Part shown: piece after piece, positions 1 to 9,630 of the stretch
How the letters are laid out: every line of letters begins with the position of its first letter
How positions within the stretch are numbered: the first letter of the stretch is position 1
NCBI RefSeq assembly: GCF_027921745.1
Contig: NC_079239.1
Location: 213,501-277,500 of the forward strand
DNA: 64,000 bases
Origin: Schizosaccharomyces osmophilus
Lineage: Eukaryota > Ascomycota > Schizosaccharomycetes > Schizosaccharomycetales > Schizosaccharomycetaceae
Reading direction: 5' to 3'
The notes under the pieces: model-generated
The model's input: the letters and a program-made list of their open reading frames with translations, nothing else
Databases searched by the model: none
Told to the model about the DNA's origin: nothing
Program-made: the position numbers and the translations under genes

Positions 1-410
1 TATAAAAAGGAAGAAATCCCGAGATTACGCAGCAAGTTAACCAAATAACTCTATCAAAAAGAAAAACTGCTCCTCTCTATTGATAAAAGCCAAGAAGCTC
101 AAAACAAAAAAAAACCAACTTATTAAAGACAAACGTTGTTTGTCCAGCAATTGCAGCAAGGACGCAAAAGAATCCCCAAATTTACAGCAGAAACGAATTT
201 ACAAAGGAAACCGACAAGTTTAGATTGCAAGGAATCTAACAGAATCTTTTTTTTAGCAAAAAACGCAAAGAAAACAAAACCCAACTTCAAAAATGAACGG
301 ATTGGTATAGGCTAAAGGACTGTCAAGACAATCGGTCAGACCGGGTTTCACGTCAGAACACTAGCAGCCGCTAAGGAAAATGTGAGGAAGAAGGGAAGGA
401 ATCTTCCCTC

Positions 411-416
411 TTTATA
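411..416 (-). promoter_or_regulatory. Putative TATA box for a leftward gene
   Basis: TATAAA on the minus strand, preceded by CCAA, directly upstream of the ATG-free leader at 1-410. The same 17-base context (16 of 17 identical) occurs at the pmt3 promoter at 20930-20946. The assignment rests on sequence match and position only. Confidence 0.35.
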
Positions 417-560
417 TTGGACGAAGGGTAGATTAAATTTTTCAGAACCGGTCGAAATTCCTTCGCAATCTCGCTATAACGCATCCCAAGACATTGTTTT
501 GATAAAAAAATCTGATGGTTCTTTAGATATAATATGGATTAGTTTTATAGCAGTCAGATG

Positions 561-590
561 AAGTCAAATAAAGTCGAATAAAGTCGAATA
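561..590. repeat. Short tandem repeat, 10-bp unit x3
   Basis: Three consecutive copies of AAGTCRAATA (first AAGTCAAATA, then two AAGTCGAATA). Simple tandem repeat in non-coding DNA. Confidence 0.8.
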
Positions 591-1635
591 GAGAGACATA
601 CAGACGGTGGGTATATTGAATTCACTGTCCACTCTGCTGTCGCTTGTTCTCATCTTTTACAGATGCAATCATGGAAAATTTGCCTATGTAAGATTCCTTA
701 AAAAAGCAAATCCAACTTGCAATTTTCAAACCAGCTTCAGAAGGATCCTTTCGATTCTACATTATTCGCTTTCTTTTATCTCCTTCGGTATTTGATTTTG
801 CTTTTTCGCAGTTTAACCCTTGCGTGCTGTTGCATCACTTTCCTGATTAAGAAAATTTTCATTCTTCTTGTTACTATGATCACCCATGATTTCCAGCAAA
901 GCGAGACATGTAGGTAGCGAAAGAGGTCAGCAGAAAGGGAAACAATAGTATATCGAATGGCAGATTAAGCCATTGTAGGCCATTATTCATTGATCTCTTA
1001 GCGAATGGATCCATTCAAATATTTCTTGACACTCAGTTCCCATTCATCGGTTGCAATTCCCTAGCCTAAATTTGCAAGGGTTTCCTTCCAACGGCGTATC
1101 ATCATCGCACCAGATTCATGGTTGATTATCGCTTCCATTCTTTTTCTGCACTTTCTTACACGATTACTTAAACTTTTTTCTTCTCGGCTGATACGATGCT
1201 TGATAACGTTCTTTTTGCGAAGCAGAATTTTTGGTTTGAAAAGTTAGATTCTGTATTCGAGCGTTGGGGATCCGTTTAACTTTTGTCAAGCAAGTTAAAG
1301 TTGTGGAGTTCCGACTCTGGCTTACATCCATGTTTGGAAAATCTCTTTTCTTCATCTTTCGTTTTCTCATAGTTTTTGCCATTTTCCTTGTATAGAAAAG
1401 ATTAAATGATATGTAGTACTTCCATCTTTTTCTTTTTCTTTTTCCTTTTTTTTTTTTTGGATCCTTATTTTCTTCAAATTCCCTTTCCTAGACATCGCAT
1501 TATAGTTGCAAGACGGACAATAGTAGAATATGCCATTGTACAAGTCAAGTCGCAAGTCTATATAGCTTGGACCAACATGGCTAGCCATCCTGTTTACTTT
1601 CTCATAAATAGTTTATTTTCCCTTAAACACATAAA

Positions 1636-3969
1636 CTAGGTAGACAGCCTCATAACCAGATTCAACAACGCTGCCGTCTCTGTACTCGCGTAAAAGTTGC
1701 AAGCATCCATCAGAACCCGCAAATGATGAGCAAAGTTCTCTTCATATCGCTTTAAAATTTCTTCCATCTTGTCCATCCGTACATCGTCGTAGGACTCTTC
1801 GCCTGTCTCTGCGAGTTGCAATGACCTTGTAAATGAGCTAGTATACGATGCAAACATGCCACATGTTCCTAGCAATTTCGCGTTCACCTTTAATAGCTTA
1901 GAATTCGTCAACATGCATTCCTTTAAGCAAGTATCCAAAAAATCAACATGTTCTTGCATTAAATTATCCACGGTACGCGCGTGTTCTATACTCTTCATAA
2001 ACACAGGCCAATGTGTTTCTATGACTTCGTTCATACTGTAATAACGAATTTTCTGTATCAGCGTAAGCATACGGGTTCGCATAAACCACGCCTTCTTCTT
2101 CCATCGCTCAATCCGGGGAAAGGGCGACTTGTTTTTCCAAGTGGGTTTCTTGCTATGATGGAGCCAACTGTTTTCCAATTGCATTTCCACACGCTTCACC
2201 ATCAAGAAAAAGCGAAACAATAACTGATATCGAATAATTGCCTTTCGTGATAAAATCAAAGACAAGGGAAACGGAACTTTATATCCAAATTGCATCGCTT
2301 CAAACCCATCAATTTCTTTTTCTGTTGTTCCTTTCGAAGACGAACTTTGACTCTTTTGGTCACTCCCACTATCCATTCGATTCGTGAAATGATCCATCAT
2401 TCCCTTTTCGCTCTGTACCAATGCCGAATCCTCCAGTCCACTAATGCTCACGATATGCATCAACCAGTCAATCAAAGATGTCTGATTCAATTCAAGCGTT
2501 AGGTACTCCTTAAATGGGTCGACAGCTGTGATTGTTCCCGGTTGCCGGAGGGACAAGTCCAGCTGCGACTGCAGCTTGGTCGCAGAAATAAGCTTTACAG
2601 GTTTTCGCAATTCTTGCTGCGCTGTATCCAAAAAGGTAGAGAAAAAGTCAGACTGATCCAAAAAGAAATAGTGTTTCAAAGCATGCAAGTGACTGTACAG
2701 CGATTGTGAAGATTGCAGCAACAGAAGCAGTGACTCATTTGCATAGACATAAGCATCTATAATGTTTTTGGTGAAATTCTCATCTTCTAAAGTATCCGGC
2801 CATCCAGGATTTTCTTCTTCAGGATTGGCCGCCAAAGTCTGGCTAACATTATCCCCAGACGCCTGTTTGCATTCAATTACAACATTCAAGTATTTTCCTG
2901 CAAGCAAAACCTTGTCTTTTAGCTGGGAAAGTTGCGCGGGAACCTGATCTTCACGAATAACATAGCGCTTTTCCCAATATTCGTCTGTATAGTCATCGTC
3001 AAGTCTTTGTGAAGTTAGACTCCTGTGAGATTTAATCATAAACTCTTCATACGGATCGTCAATTTTGCCCTCGTGAATCCAAGAATTCAAAAATCTCATA
3101 TACGGCCGTGAGGACTCTCGGAGAAGAAATGTCAAAATGTTTCGAGCTATAGGGTCACCAGCAAAATTCGTTAGGGCATCTGTCAAGTAGGTCAGAACAC
3201 GACCACCTTTACAGACTTTTTTTCTCGATATTGAGCTCTGCATAATTTGAGAGATATCATTTCCCTGGTTGAGCTTTTCAAGTAAATCGTCTATATTGTC
3301 CAAACCCATGTCATCCTCCTGCTGATCATGCTCTGTTGACAAAACCAGATCGCGTATGATAAAGTACACTAGTTTCATAGAGCGAAAAGTAGGTAATATA
3401 TATAAACGAAGAGTTTGCAAAGAAAATCCAGGATCCACTTGACACCTGTGTTCGCATTGCATGAGTAGTACAAGATAATCTGATATAAACCTTCTTAAAG
3501 CCGCACACAAAGCATGGTTTATATACCCATAGTCGAACTGACTTCTGGATTCAATAAATGTTACGATACTCAAGTAGTAGGAGCCCAATTCCAGAGTTTC
3601 GGAAATGATATCCTTAAGCCCCAAATCGAAACCAGGACAAATAGTAAAAGATGGAGGAGAAACGATCTTTTGTGAGTGGGATAAGCTAGACGCATCCTGT
3701 AAATGAATATAGTTTCCCTCCATGCCCATAAATGCATTCAAAAGCTCATCAATCAAGCACTTTTCTTGGTCGCGTAGAGATAATTCGGATGGGTTCCTCG
3801 TAATTTTTCCATAATGCAAATAATTTGACTGGGATCTTGTAATGAGCGGTGATTCGGCATCCTGAATCAACTGGACCTGATATACATTTTGCTCATGAGG
3901 AAAACTCTTGGAAGGTGACTCTAATCCCGTGTCTTCATTAGAGTGCACAGACGTGTTTGAACGAACCAT
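1636..3969 (-). CDS. alp4: Gamma-tubulin complex component 2 (GCP2/Alp4)
   Basis: Single-exon gene of 777 residues, close to S. pombe Alp4. GCP2-family proteins form the gamma-tubulin small complex with GCP3 (Alp6) and gamma-tubulin, and nucleate microtubules at the spindle pole body and cytoplasmic MTOCs. The N-terminal half carries the GRIP1 region; around residues 300-360 it reads YEEFMIKSH followed by DEYWEKRY and later GKYLNVV, a GCP2 signature. The C-terminal half (about 440-770) is the GRIP2 gamma-tubulin-binding region. The ATG at 3969 is the first in frame, and no intron is needed. It is divergent from uge1 across 1.1 kb, the same neighbour as in S. pombe. Confidence 0.95.
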   Translation of the reverse strand: MVRSNTSVHSNEDTGLESPSKSFPHEQNVYQVQLIQDAESPLITRSQSNYLHYGKITRNPSELSLRDQEKCLIDELLNAFMGMEGNYIHLQDASSLSHSQKIVSPPSFTICPGFDLGLKDIISETLELGSYYLSIVTFIESRSQFDYGYINHALCAALRRFISDYLVLLMQCEHRCQVDPGFSLQTLRLYILPTFRSMKLVYFIIRDLVLSTEHDQQEDDMGLDNIDDLLEKLNQGNDISQIMQSSISRKKVCKGGRVLTYLTDALTNFAGDPIARNILTFLLRESSRPYMRFLNSWIHEGKIDDPYEEFMIKSHRSLTSQRLDDDYTDEYWEKRYVIREDQVPAQLSQLKDKVLLAGKYLNVVIECKQASGDNVSQTLAANPEEENPGWPDTLEDENFTKNIIDAYVYANESLLLLLQSSQSLYSHLHALKHYFFLDQSDFFSTFLDTAQQELRKPVKLISATKLQSQLDLSLRQPGTITAVDPFKEYLTLELNQTSLIDWLMHIVSISGLEDSALVQSEKGMMDHFTNRMDSGSDQKSQSSSSKGTTEKEIDGFEAMQFGYKVPFPLSLILSRKAIIRYQLLFRFFLMVKRVEMQLENSWLHHSKKPTWKNKSPFPRIERWKKKAWFMRTRMLTLIQKIRYYSMNEVIETHWPVFMKSIEHARTVDNLMQEHVDFLDTCLKECMLTNSKLLKVNAKLLGTCGMFASYTSSFTRSLQLAETGEESYDDVRMDKMEEILKRYEENFAHHLRVLMDACNFYASTETAALLNLVMRLST

Positions 3970-5073
3970 GAGATTTTTATGATGAACAGATTAAGAAGAT
4001 AAGCTAAAGAAAGTCTAATGTTTGTAGAAGGAATCTCAAAAGGGAATCAAAACTATGCCTTTCAATCATGCGATAAAGTAAGAATTAAAAACTTTCTTGT
4101 ATTAACTTTTTATTTTTTAATAAGAGAGATTCTTTTCAACACAATCGAGCTGGATAAAAGCACAAATGAAAAAGCACCGTTTCACATGTATGCACGATGC
4201 TAAGGAGTATATAGGCCATACGAAAATGTCAGAGAAGAGTCATTAGGTGCAGGGGAAACATAGAAAAGACATGTAGTCAATTCACTATAGAATATTAAAT
4301 AAGAATTCATATTTTGCATGCGTAGCATCGCTCCCATTGTGAAGCTTCTTTTCCTACTTTTTCGTCTACGAAATTGTGGATTCCAGAATAACCGTGCAAT
4401 TTTTTGTATTTCTTAAAAAGAAAAAGAAATAAAAAATAAAACTAGAACAAATAGATCTCAAGCGCATTCTGAAAAGTTATATGCTTGTTTCCTCTTTCGA
4501 TTACACGACAATTGACAGTTAACCATTTCCTAAATCTAAATTCAAGCTGAATGCTATTTTATGTACTTAAAAATATCTATCCATTGAATAATCATCGTTT
4601 CCTTATAACTTGCATTTTTATCTTTGTTTACCTGCAAATCTGATATCTCGAAATTTTTTTCGTTTGTTGGCAGTCACCACCACACCTTTCCACATTGATA
4701 AAATGCTTATATTTTCTCCCTGAAGTATAAATTGCTTCGTTCTTACGTGAAAACAATAGAATGCTTCTTTACTAGGCTCCTTTTATTGAGATTTTAAGCT
4801 CCCATGCACCATGCTTTGCTTTGCTTTGCTTTCGTAGCCGTATAGACTTCCTTAGCAGTATTTCTGTTTGTAGCACACTATGAAAATACCTTGAGTACTC
4901 TTCATATAAAGACGTAATGATTTTTAATTACAGTTTAATGTAAAGCTTTGCAATAAACAAAGTCAACTTTGTGTAATTCAGCCGGATTCTCATTATTCGT
5001 TATAGTAGAACATATATAACCCCAACAAAACACAACAACTTTTAAATTATTGAAATTCGACAGTTTTCTAAGA
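3970..5073. other. Divergent alp4/uge1 promoter region
   Basis: No credible gene in 1.1 kb. It holds a TTTGTTTAC (forkhead-type GTAAACAAA on the minus strand) at 4623-4631 and a (GCTTT)4 microsatellite at about 4812-4833. Short reading frames here are AT-rich and look random. Confidence 0.5.
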
Positions 5074-6411
5074 ATGGTAAGATGAATTACAAGAAGTTTC
5101 ATTTATTAAATAAAAATGGCGATATTAACTTTTGACATAGACTTGGGAAACTAGTAATACTGTCTTAGTGACCGGCGGCGCTGGATATATTGGCTCTCAC
5201 ACGGTAAGTGACTAGTAAATAAGGATTTTCGATTGGCTTAGAATAGAAAGATTTAATTTCTTTTTGTTTCATTGCCTTTCATGAAGTGTACAGACATGAA
5301 GCCTTAAAATGGAAATGTAGTTCTTTATTCACAACGATACCTTTACCTTTCCATCAAAGTAGATTTATCGAATTAAAATGCTTATGCTAATCCGTTGTAG
5401 GTAATTGTCTTGCTGGAAAAGGGATATAATGTCGTTATTGTTGACAATTTATGCAATTCCAGATATGAAGCCATCAAGCGAATCCAAAAGTTGACAGGAA
5501 GAGACCTTATTTTTTACAAGGTGGATTTGTTGAATGAGAAAGACTTGGACGAGGTCTTCGTGAAACACCCCATTTCCTCTGTTATCCATTTTGCAGGGTT
5601 AAAGGCAGTGGGCGAGTCTGTCAAGATCCCTTTGGCCTATTACAAAAATAACATTACTGGCACTGTTCATTTGTTGGAATGCATGAAGAGACATAATGTG
5701 AGAGATTTTGTTTTTTCTTCTTCTGCAACAGTTTATGGTGATCCCACTCGTCCAGGCGGAACCATTCCTATTCCAGAGTCCTGTCCTCGTGAAGCTGCCA
5801 ATCCCTATGGGAAAACCAAGCTCTTCATTGAAAACCTTATTGAGGATGAGAGCAAAGCTTCCGGATCGCTCAACGCCGCACTTCTCCGCTACTTCAATCC
5901 TGGAGGTGCTCACCCAACTGGTGAATTGGGTGAAGACCCTCTGGGCATCCCTAACAATCTCATTCCTTACATTGCGCAAGTTGCGGTTGGCCGTCGGGAG
6001 TATTTGAGCGTCTTTGGGAATGATTATCCAACACCCGATGGAACTCCTATTCGAGACTACATTCACGTTTGCGATCTCGCAGACGCTCACGTTGCTTCTT
6101 TAGCCTATTTGCAACGTAATTATGTTGGATGCCGTGCTTGGAATTTGGGCTCTGGAACTGGCAGCACTGTTTTACAGATTCATCATGCCTTTTCCAAGGC
6201 AGTGGGAATGGAACTTCCTTACGAGATTACCCCTAGGCGAGACGGCGACGTCGTCAATTTGACAGCCGATCCAAAGCGCGCTAATGAAGAGCTCGAGTGG
6301 AAGACCAATCGAAGCATTGATGAAATTTGCGCTGATGTCTGGAAATGGCAACGTAAGCATCCATATGGATTTGACTTTTATAAGGCAAACTCCAGTGCCA
6401 ATTCCAATTAG
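5074..6411 (+). CDS. uge1: UDP-glucose 4-epimerase (three exons)
   Basis: Interconverts UDP-glucose and UDP-galactose (Leloir pathway and supply of UDP-Gal for glycan galactosylation). Exons 5074-5076, 5141-5203 and 5401-6411; introns of 64 and 197 bp with GTAAGA/GTAAGT donors and TTAAC or GCTAAT branch sites. The product is 358 residues, near S. pombe Uge1. Exon 1 is the ATG alone; exon 2 carries the dinucleotide-binding TGGAGYIG, and exon 3 carries the catalytic YxxxK (Y158, K162) and the conserved PIRDYIHV. The extended SDR epimerase fold is complete. It lies between alp4 and hba1 as in S. pombe, which favours the uge1 name over gal10. The one-codon first exon is inferred from splice signals and the N-terminal match (MTWETSNTVLVTGG). 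Confidence 0.9.
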
Positions 6412-7118
6412 ATTTACTTCAATGTATGATGATGACAAACTGGGAAAAGGTCGTGATTGAAAATTTCCACCGGCTTATTTCTTTTACGTATCACTCTTTA
6501 TTGAATTTGCTCCTGTTTATACTATTAATTATTTAACTCGCGAGTTAGCCATGGGTTGAAGGGCTTTTGTTTTTATTTCCTGTCGGATTAATGTACGTGA
6601 TCTACACTCGTTTCGACATATTGTACATAGTTTTGTGTCTTTTCACACTTTTTCACACTTTTTAATTATGTAATTTGTAATTAAGAAGTTTTCTATTTCT
6701 ATTTCTTCTCTTTTATTGTTTGAGCGAAAAAAAGCTAGTTCATGCTTGCATTCCTCAACTCTTTTAATAAATTTTTAATTGCGGCCATCCTTGGAATAGG
6801 TTCAATTATTCTATCTATTTTATTTTTATAATTATTTTTTTGTTTTCCTAAATATCTTTTTGTACACAGATTTGCATTGCAACATGAAAAAGGGCAAATT
6901 ACCCCGGTAGCGACAAGCATACATGTAGAAATCAATGAAAGACATATGGTTATTCTTTATTTGTATTTTAATTTGAAGTTTTTCTTTACAAAGTGCGTTC
7001 TTGGTATAAGCGTTGTAAACCCAGGATAAGGATTATGCTACAGGTATTCATCCAGTCGCCCAGAATACCAACACTGTTGACATTCCACAAAGGATACTAT
7101 CATCTATATTTGCCTATC
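6412..7118. other. Intergenic uge1-hba1
   Basis: AT-rich 3' flank of uge1 and promoter of hba1. A direct 10-bp duplication (TTTTCACACT type) lies near 6640-6660. No gene supported. Confidence 0.5.
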
Positions 7119-8383
7119 ATGCCGGGAAAAGAGAGTTTAGAAGAAGAAAAAAATAAGCAGTTGGAAGAAAAAAGCAGCGAAGCTTCCAAAACCGAGGATA
7201 ATATGGCGACAAAACGTAAACACGAATCAAACGAAGAACACGAAGAGATTCCCGAGAAGAAACCAAAAGAAACAAATGTAGAAGAAAAGAATGAAGCAGA
7301 GAATGAAGAGACGAACGAACGAATGAGGACTATAGATTTGGTAAGTGCTAGCGGTGGTCGTTTTGATACAGCTACATAAAGTTATTCAAGAGTATAACAA
7401 ACAAAAGCTAACAATTTATTTAGAAAAAGGATCAAGGCGAATCACCCGTCAAAAAACCTGTGAAACAAACGGAAGAGAAAGTGGCGGATGAAGCAAGTCC
7501 CTCAAAGCCTGAAGAAAAAGCAAGTTCAGGAGAAGAGGAACCTAAAAACGAAAGTAAAGAAAAAGTAGATCCACCGTCGAAAGCAAGCCCCAAGTTTTCT
7601 AGTTTCTCCAAGTTTGCATCCTTTTCTAACTCATCCTCTTCTCCGTTCGCGTCTATATCAAATTCGCAAGCACCAGAAAAGAAAGAAGAAGCCTCTCCTT
7701 CAAAAGCACCGTCGTTTGGCGCAAAATATGCGAACCTTAGCATGAACGACATCTTGGCGAGCACCAAGCAAACTAGCAAAGAGGAAGCCGCGGATGAGAA
7801 GCAACAAAGTCAGAAACAAGAAAAGAAAAGTTTTGAAGAATTATTGGCAAATGAAACTCCCAGCGATTCAGCTGCAACCCCTGAAGCTACTGAGGATGCA
7901 TCAGCTGGTACGAAAGCTGAAACAGAAGGGTTATCTGATAAAAATGGCGTTCAAATTAATCAGTTAAGTGAGAATGAAATGATCACTGGTGAAGAAAAGG
8001 AAAAGACTCTTTATAGCATTCGTGCTCGATTGTATGTTGTTGACGGAGAAAAGAAGATATGGAAGGAGCGTGGTCATGGAGTTTTAAAAGTGAATGTTCC
8101 TCTCGAAGGATCTGAAGGAGCTCATCGTTTGGTCATGCGAAATGATGCCGTTCACCGGGTCATTATGAACGTTCCTTTATTTCAAGGAATGTCTGAGCAA
8201 GCATTCCAGATTGCTTCAGCATCTAGCGGCGGTTTCGCAAATTATGTGAAGATTTTCGTAATTGAAAATGGAAAGTCCGTTTTATACGCAGTCCATGTCA
8301 AAGACAACGAGTCGGCGAGCCAACTCAGAGATCATATCGTGGCAGCCATTCCAAAGCAAGATAAAGACAGCAAGAAAGAATAG
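7119..8383 (+). CDS. hba1: Ran-binding protein Hba1 (RanBP3/Yrb2-like, two exons)
   Basis: Exons 7119-7340 and 7424-8383, with an 83-bp intron (GTAAGT donor, GCTAAC branch). The product is about 393 residues. The N-terminal 75 residues are charged and Glu/Lys-rich with a KRKHE basic patch likely to serve in nuclear localisation. The middle is Ser/Phe-rich (repeated FxSFSxFAS). The C-terminal 135 residues form a Ran-binding domain (LYSIRARLYVV, KERGHGVLKVN, RLVMRNDAVHRVI). The family assists Crm1-dependent nuclear export as a RanGTP cofactor. The upstream in-frame codons start with GTG, so the ATG at 7119 (MPGKES) is preferred; an ATG at 7035 is a less likely alternative. In S. pombe the same neighbour follows uge1. 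Confidence 0.88.
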
Positions 8384-9276
8384 ATGAAGAAGGCAAACGA
8401 GTCAGTTCCATGTTCTTTATTTCTTTCTGTACTACCTTTTTCTAAAAAAGTAGGTTGACCAAAGCTGAGAATACATCAAAGAACATTGTTGACACTCTTT
8501 TTTTTTTATCCCTTTTCTTTTCACCTCAAAAGAAACAAACTCATTTACCCCTTTTTGATTTCTCTTATATCACAACATTTTCAATCATACGCAGCTGCTT
8601 CTATTGACATATCAATGTCTATGCCGATACACCAATGTTCCTTTCGACAAGGTTCTTTTTTTAATACGTGGATGATGAAACCCATCAAGGGATCTGGTGT
8701 ACTTGAAATATGAAAGTAAGTACAGTTAATTCGGATTTTTATCTTTCTTCTCTTCATTTCATTTTCTAATCGATCTCTTTTTTATAAAGTGCATCTTATT
8801 TCAACGCTTCTCTTGATGAATAGGTCTGGTATCGAACATCATCGTTGTCTACCATTCCAATCCACTGACAGCTGCACTTGCGTTTCACCCTCTATGAACC
8901 GGCTGTATCATCTGTATATTCTTTCGTTTATAGTTTTTACTAATCATACATATTGTTGTCTACATATCTTCAAGGTGATAATATCGTCTTAAGTTTATGA
9001 TATTACTGCTGTGCTAATGATTGAGGGAAGCCAAATGGCGATTCTCGCTTTTAAATGTGTTTTTACATTTAGTTTATGTCATGAATGCAATTACACTAGA
9101 ACTTACTTGCCGTGTCGTGAAATTGCACGTAGAGCAGAAATTATGCTTTACGTCAGTTCACTCGCATTGATGCAATGTTTCCAAAGCGTATATATATAGA
9201 CACATATGAAGTAGAGCGTAGTAAATTTGTAACCAAATACACAGTTCGAGAATTTGTTAGCTTTTAATCGCATTAG
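8384..9276. other. Intergenic hba1-ish1, left part
   Basis: Mostly non-coding. At 8711-8718 an ATGAAAGTAAGT sequence resembles an exon end plus a donor, and a TTATAAAG acceptor lies about 70 bp on, but the joined reading closes quickly. It may be a 5'-UTR intron. Stress-type promoter elements near 9148-9198 are listed separately. Confidence 0.4.
9148..9155. promoter_or_regulatory. CRE-like site (Atf1/Pcr1 type)
   Basis: TTACGTCA, the reverse of TGACGTAA, is a full CRE match. It lies 33 bp before a TATATATATA stretch at 9189-9198. S. pombe ish1 is a stress-induced gene, and Atf1-Pcr1 acts through such sites, so it plausibly drives ish1 (ATG at 9631) through a long leader. The regulatory role is inferred. 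Confidence 0.5.
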
Positions 9277-9492
9277 CTATTGTCGAGTCGCTCTAACTTA
9301 TTTGAAGATATTGGGTTAAGTCTTCTTGTCGCTTGCGTAATATTTCCAGTAATTACTTTTTCTTATAATAAGGAATTTTTGAAATTGAGGTTAGCACCTG
9401 GCTTATTATTTGCTGCTTTCTGTGTTAATTCAAGCTTGCCATATTTATTATACCTTTATAAAAAAGAAAGATATTGTGCTAGTTCTCTTTGA
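9277..9492 (+). CDS. Candidate small two-TM membrane protein, Vma21-like (3' exon; partial)
   Basis: An open frame with no ATG follows a plausible acceptor (CATTAG ending at 9276). It encodes two hydrophobic helices: IGLSLLVACVIFPVITF, then, after a short polar loop, GLLFAAFCVNSSLPYLLYLY followed by KKER. The order FP-V-x-TF, a loop, GLL-A-A-x-x-N, then a basic end resembles Vma21, the ER chaperone for assembly of the V-ATPase membrane sector. One possible first exon starts at 9169 (MQCFQS, donor GTATAT at 9189), giving about 77 residues, near the yeast Vma21 length. That donor is weak and overlaps the TATA-like run, so the 5' end is unresolved. It could be an accidental hydrophobic frame. 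Confidence 0.35.
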   Translation, partial: LLSSRSNLFEDIGLSLLVACVIFPVITFSYNKEFLKLRLAPGLLFAAFCVNSSLPYLLYLYKKERYCASSL

Positions 9493-9630
9493 AATTCCAA
9501 AATTTGATTGAGGTCTCAAACTAGTCCATTTATTCGTCATTTCCACATTTTGTTTTTACTGTTACTGTTACTATTTCGTTCTGTTTTTTTTTTTATTCTC
9601 CTCTATTCTCTTTTTGCTTGATTTCGCAAT

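Larger units (their letters stand above)
1..1635. other. Intergenic region, probable 5' leader and promoter of a gene left of the window
   Basis: No supported coding region. The left 480 bases contain no CAT on the + strand, so no ATG on the minus strand, and they are A-rich on +. This fits a long pyrimidine-rich 5' leader of a minus-strand gene whose coding part lies off the left edge. A minus-strand TATAAA lies at 411-416. Bases 561-590 hold three near-perfect copies of a 10-bp unit (AAGTCRAATA), and about 1425-1460 is a CT/T-rich tract. The right end is the 3' flank of alp4. Confidence 0.5.
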
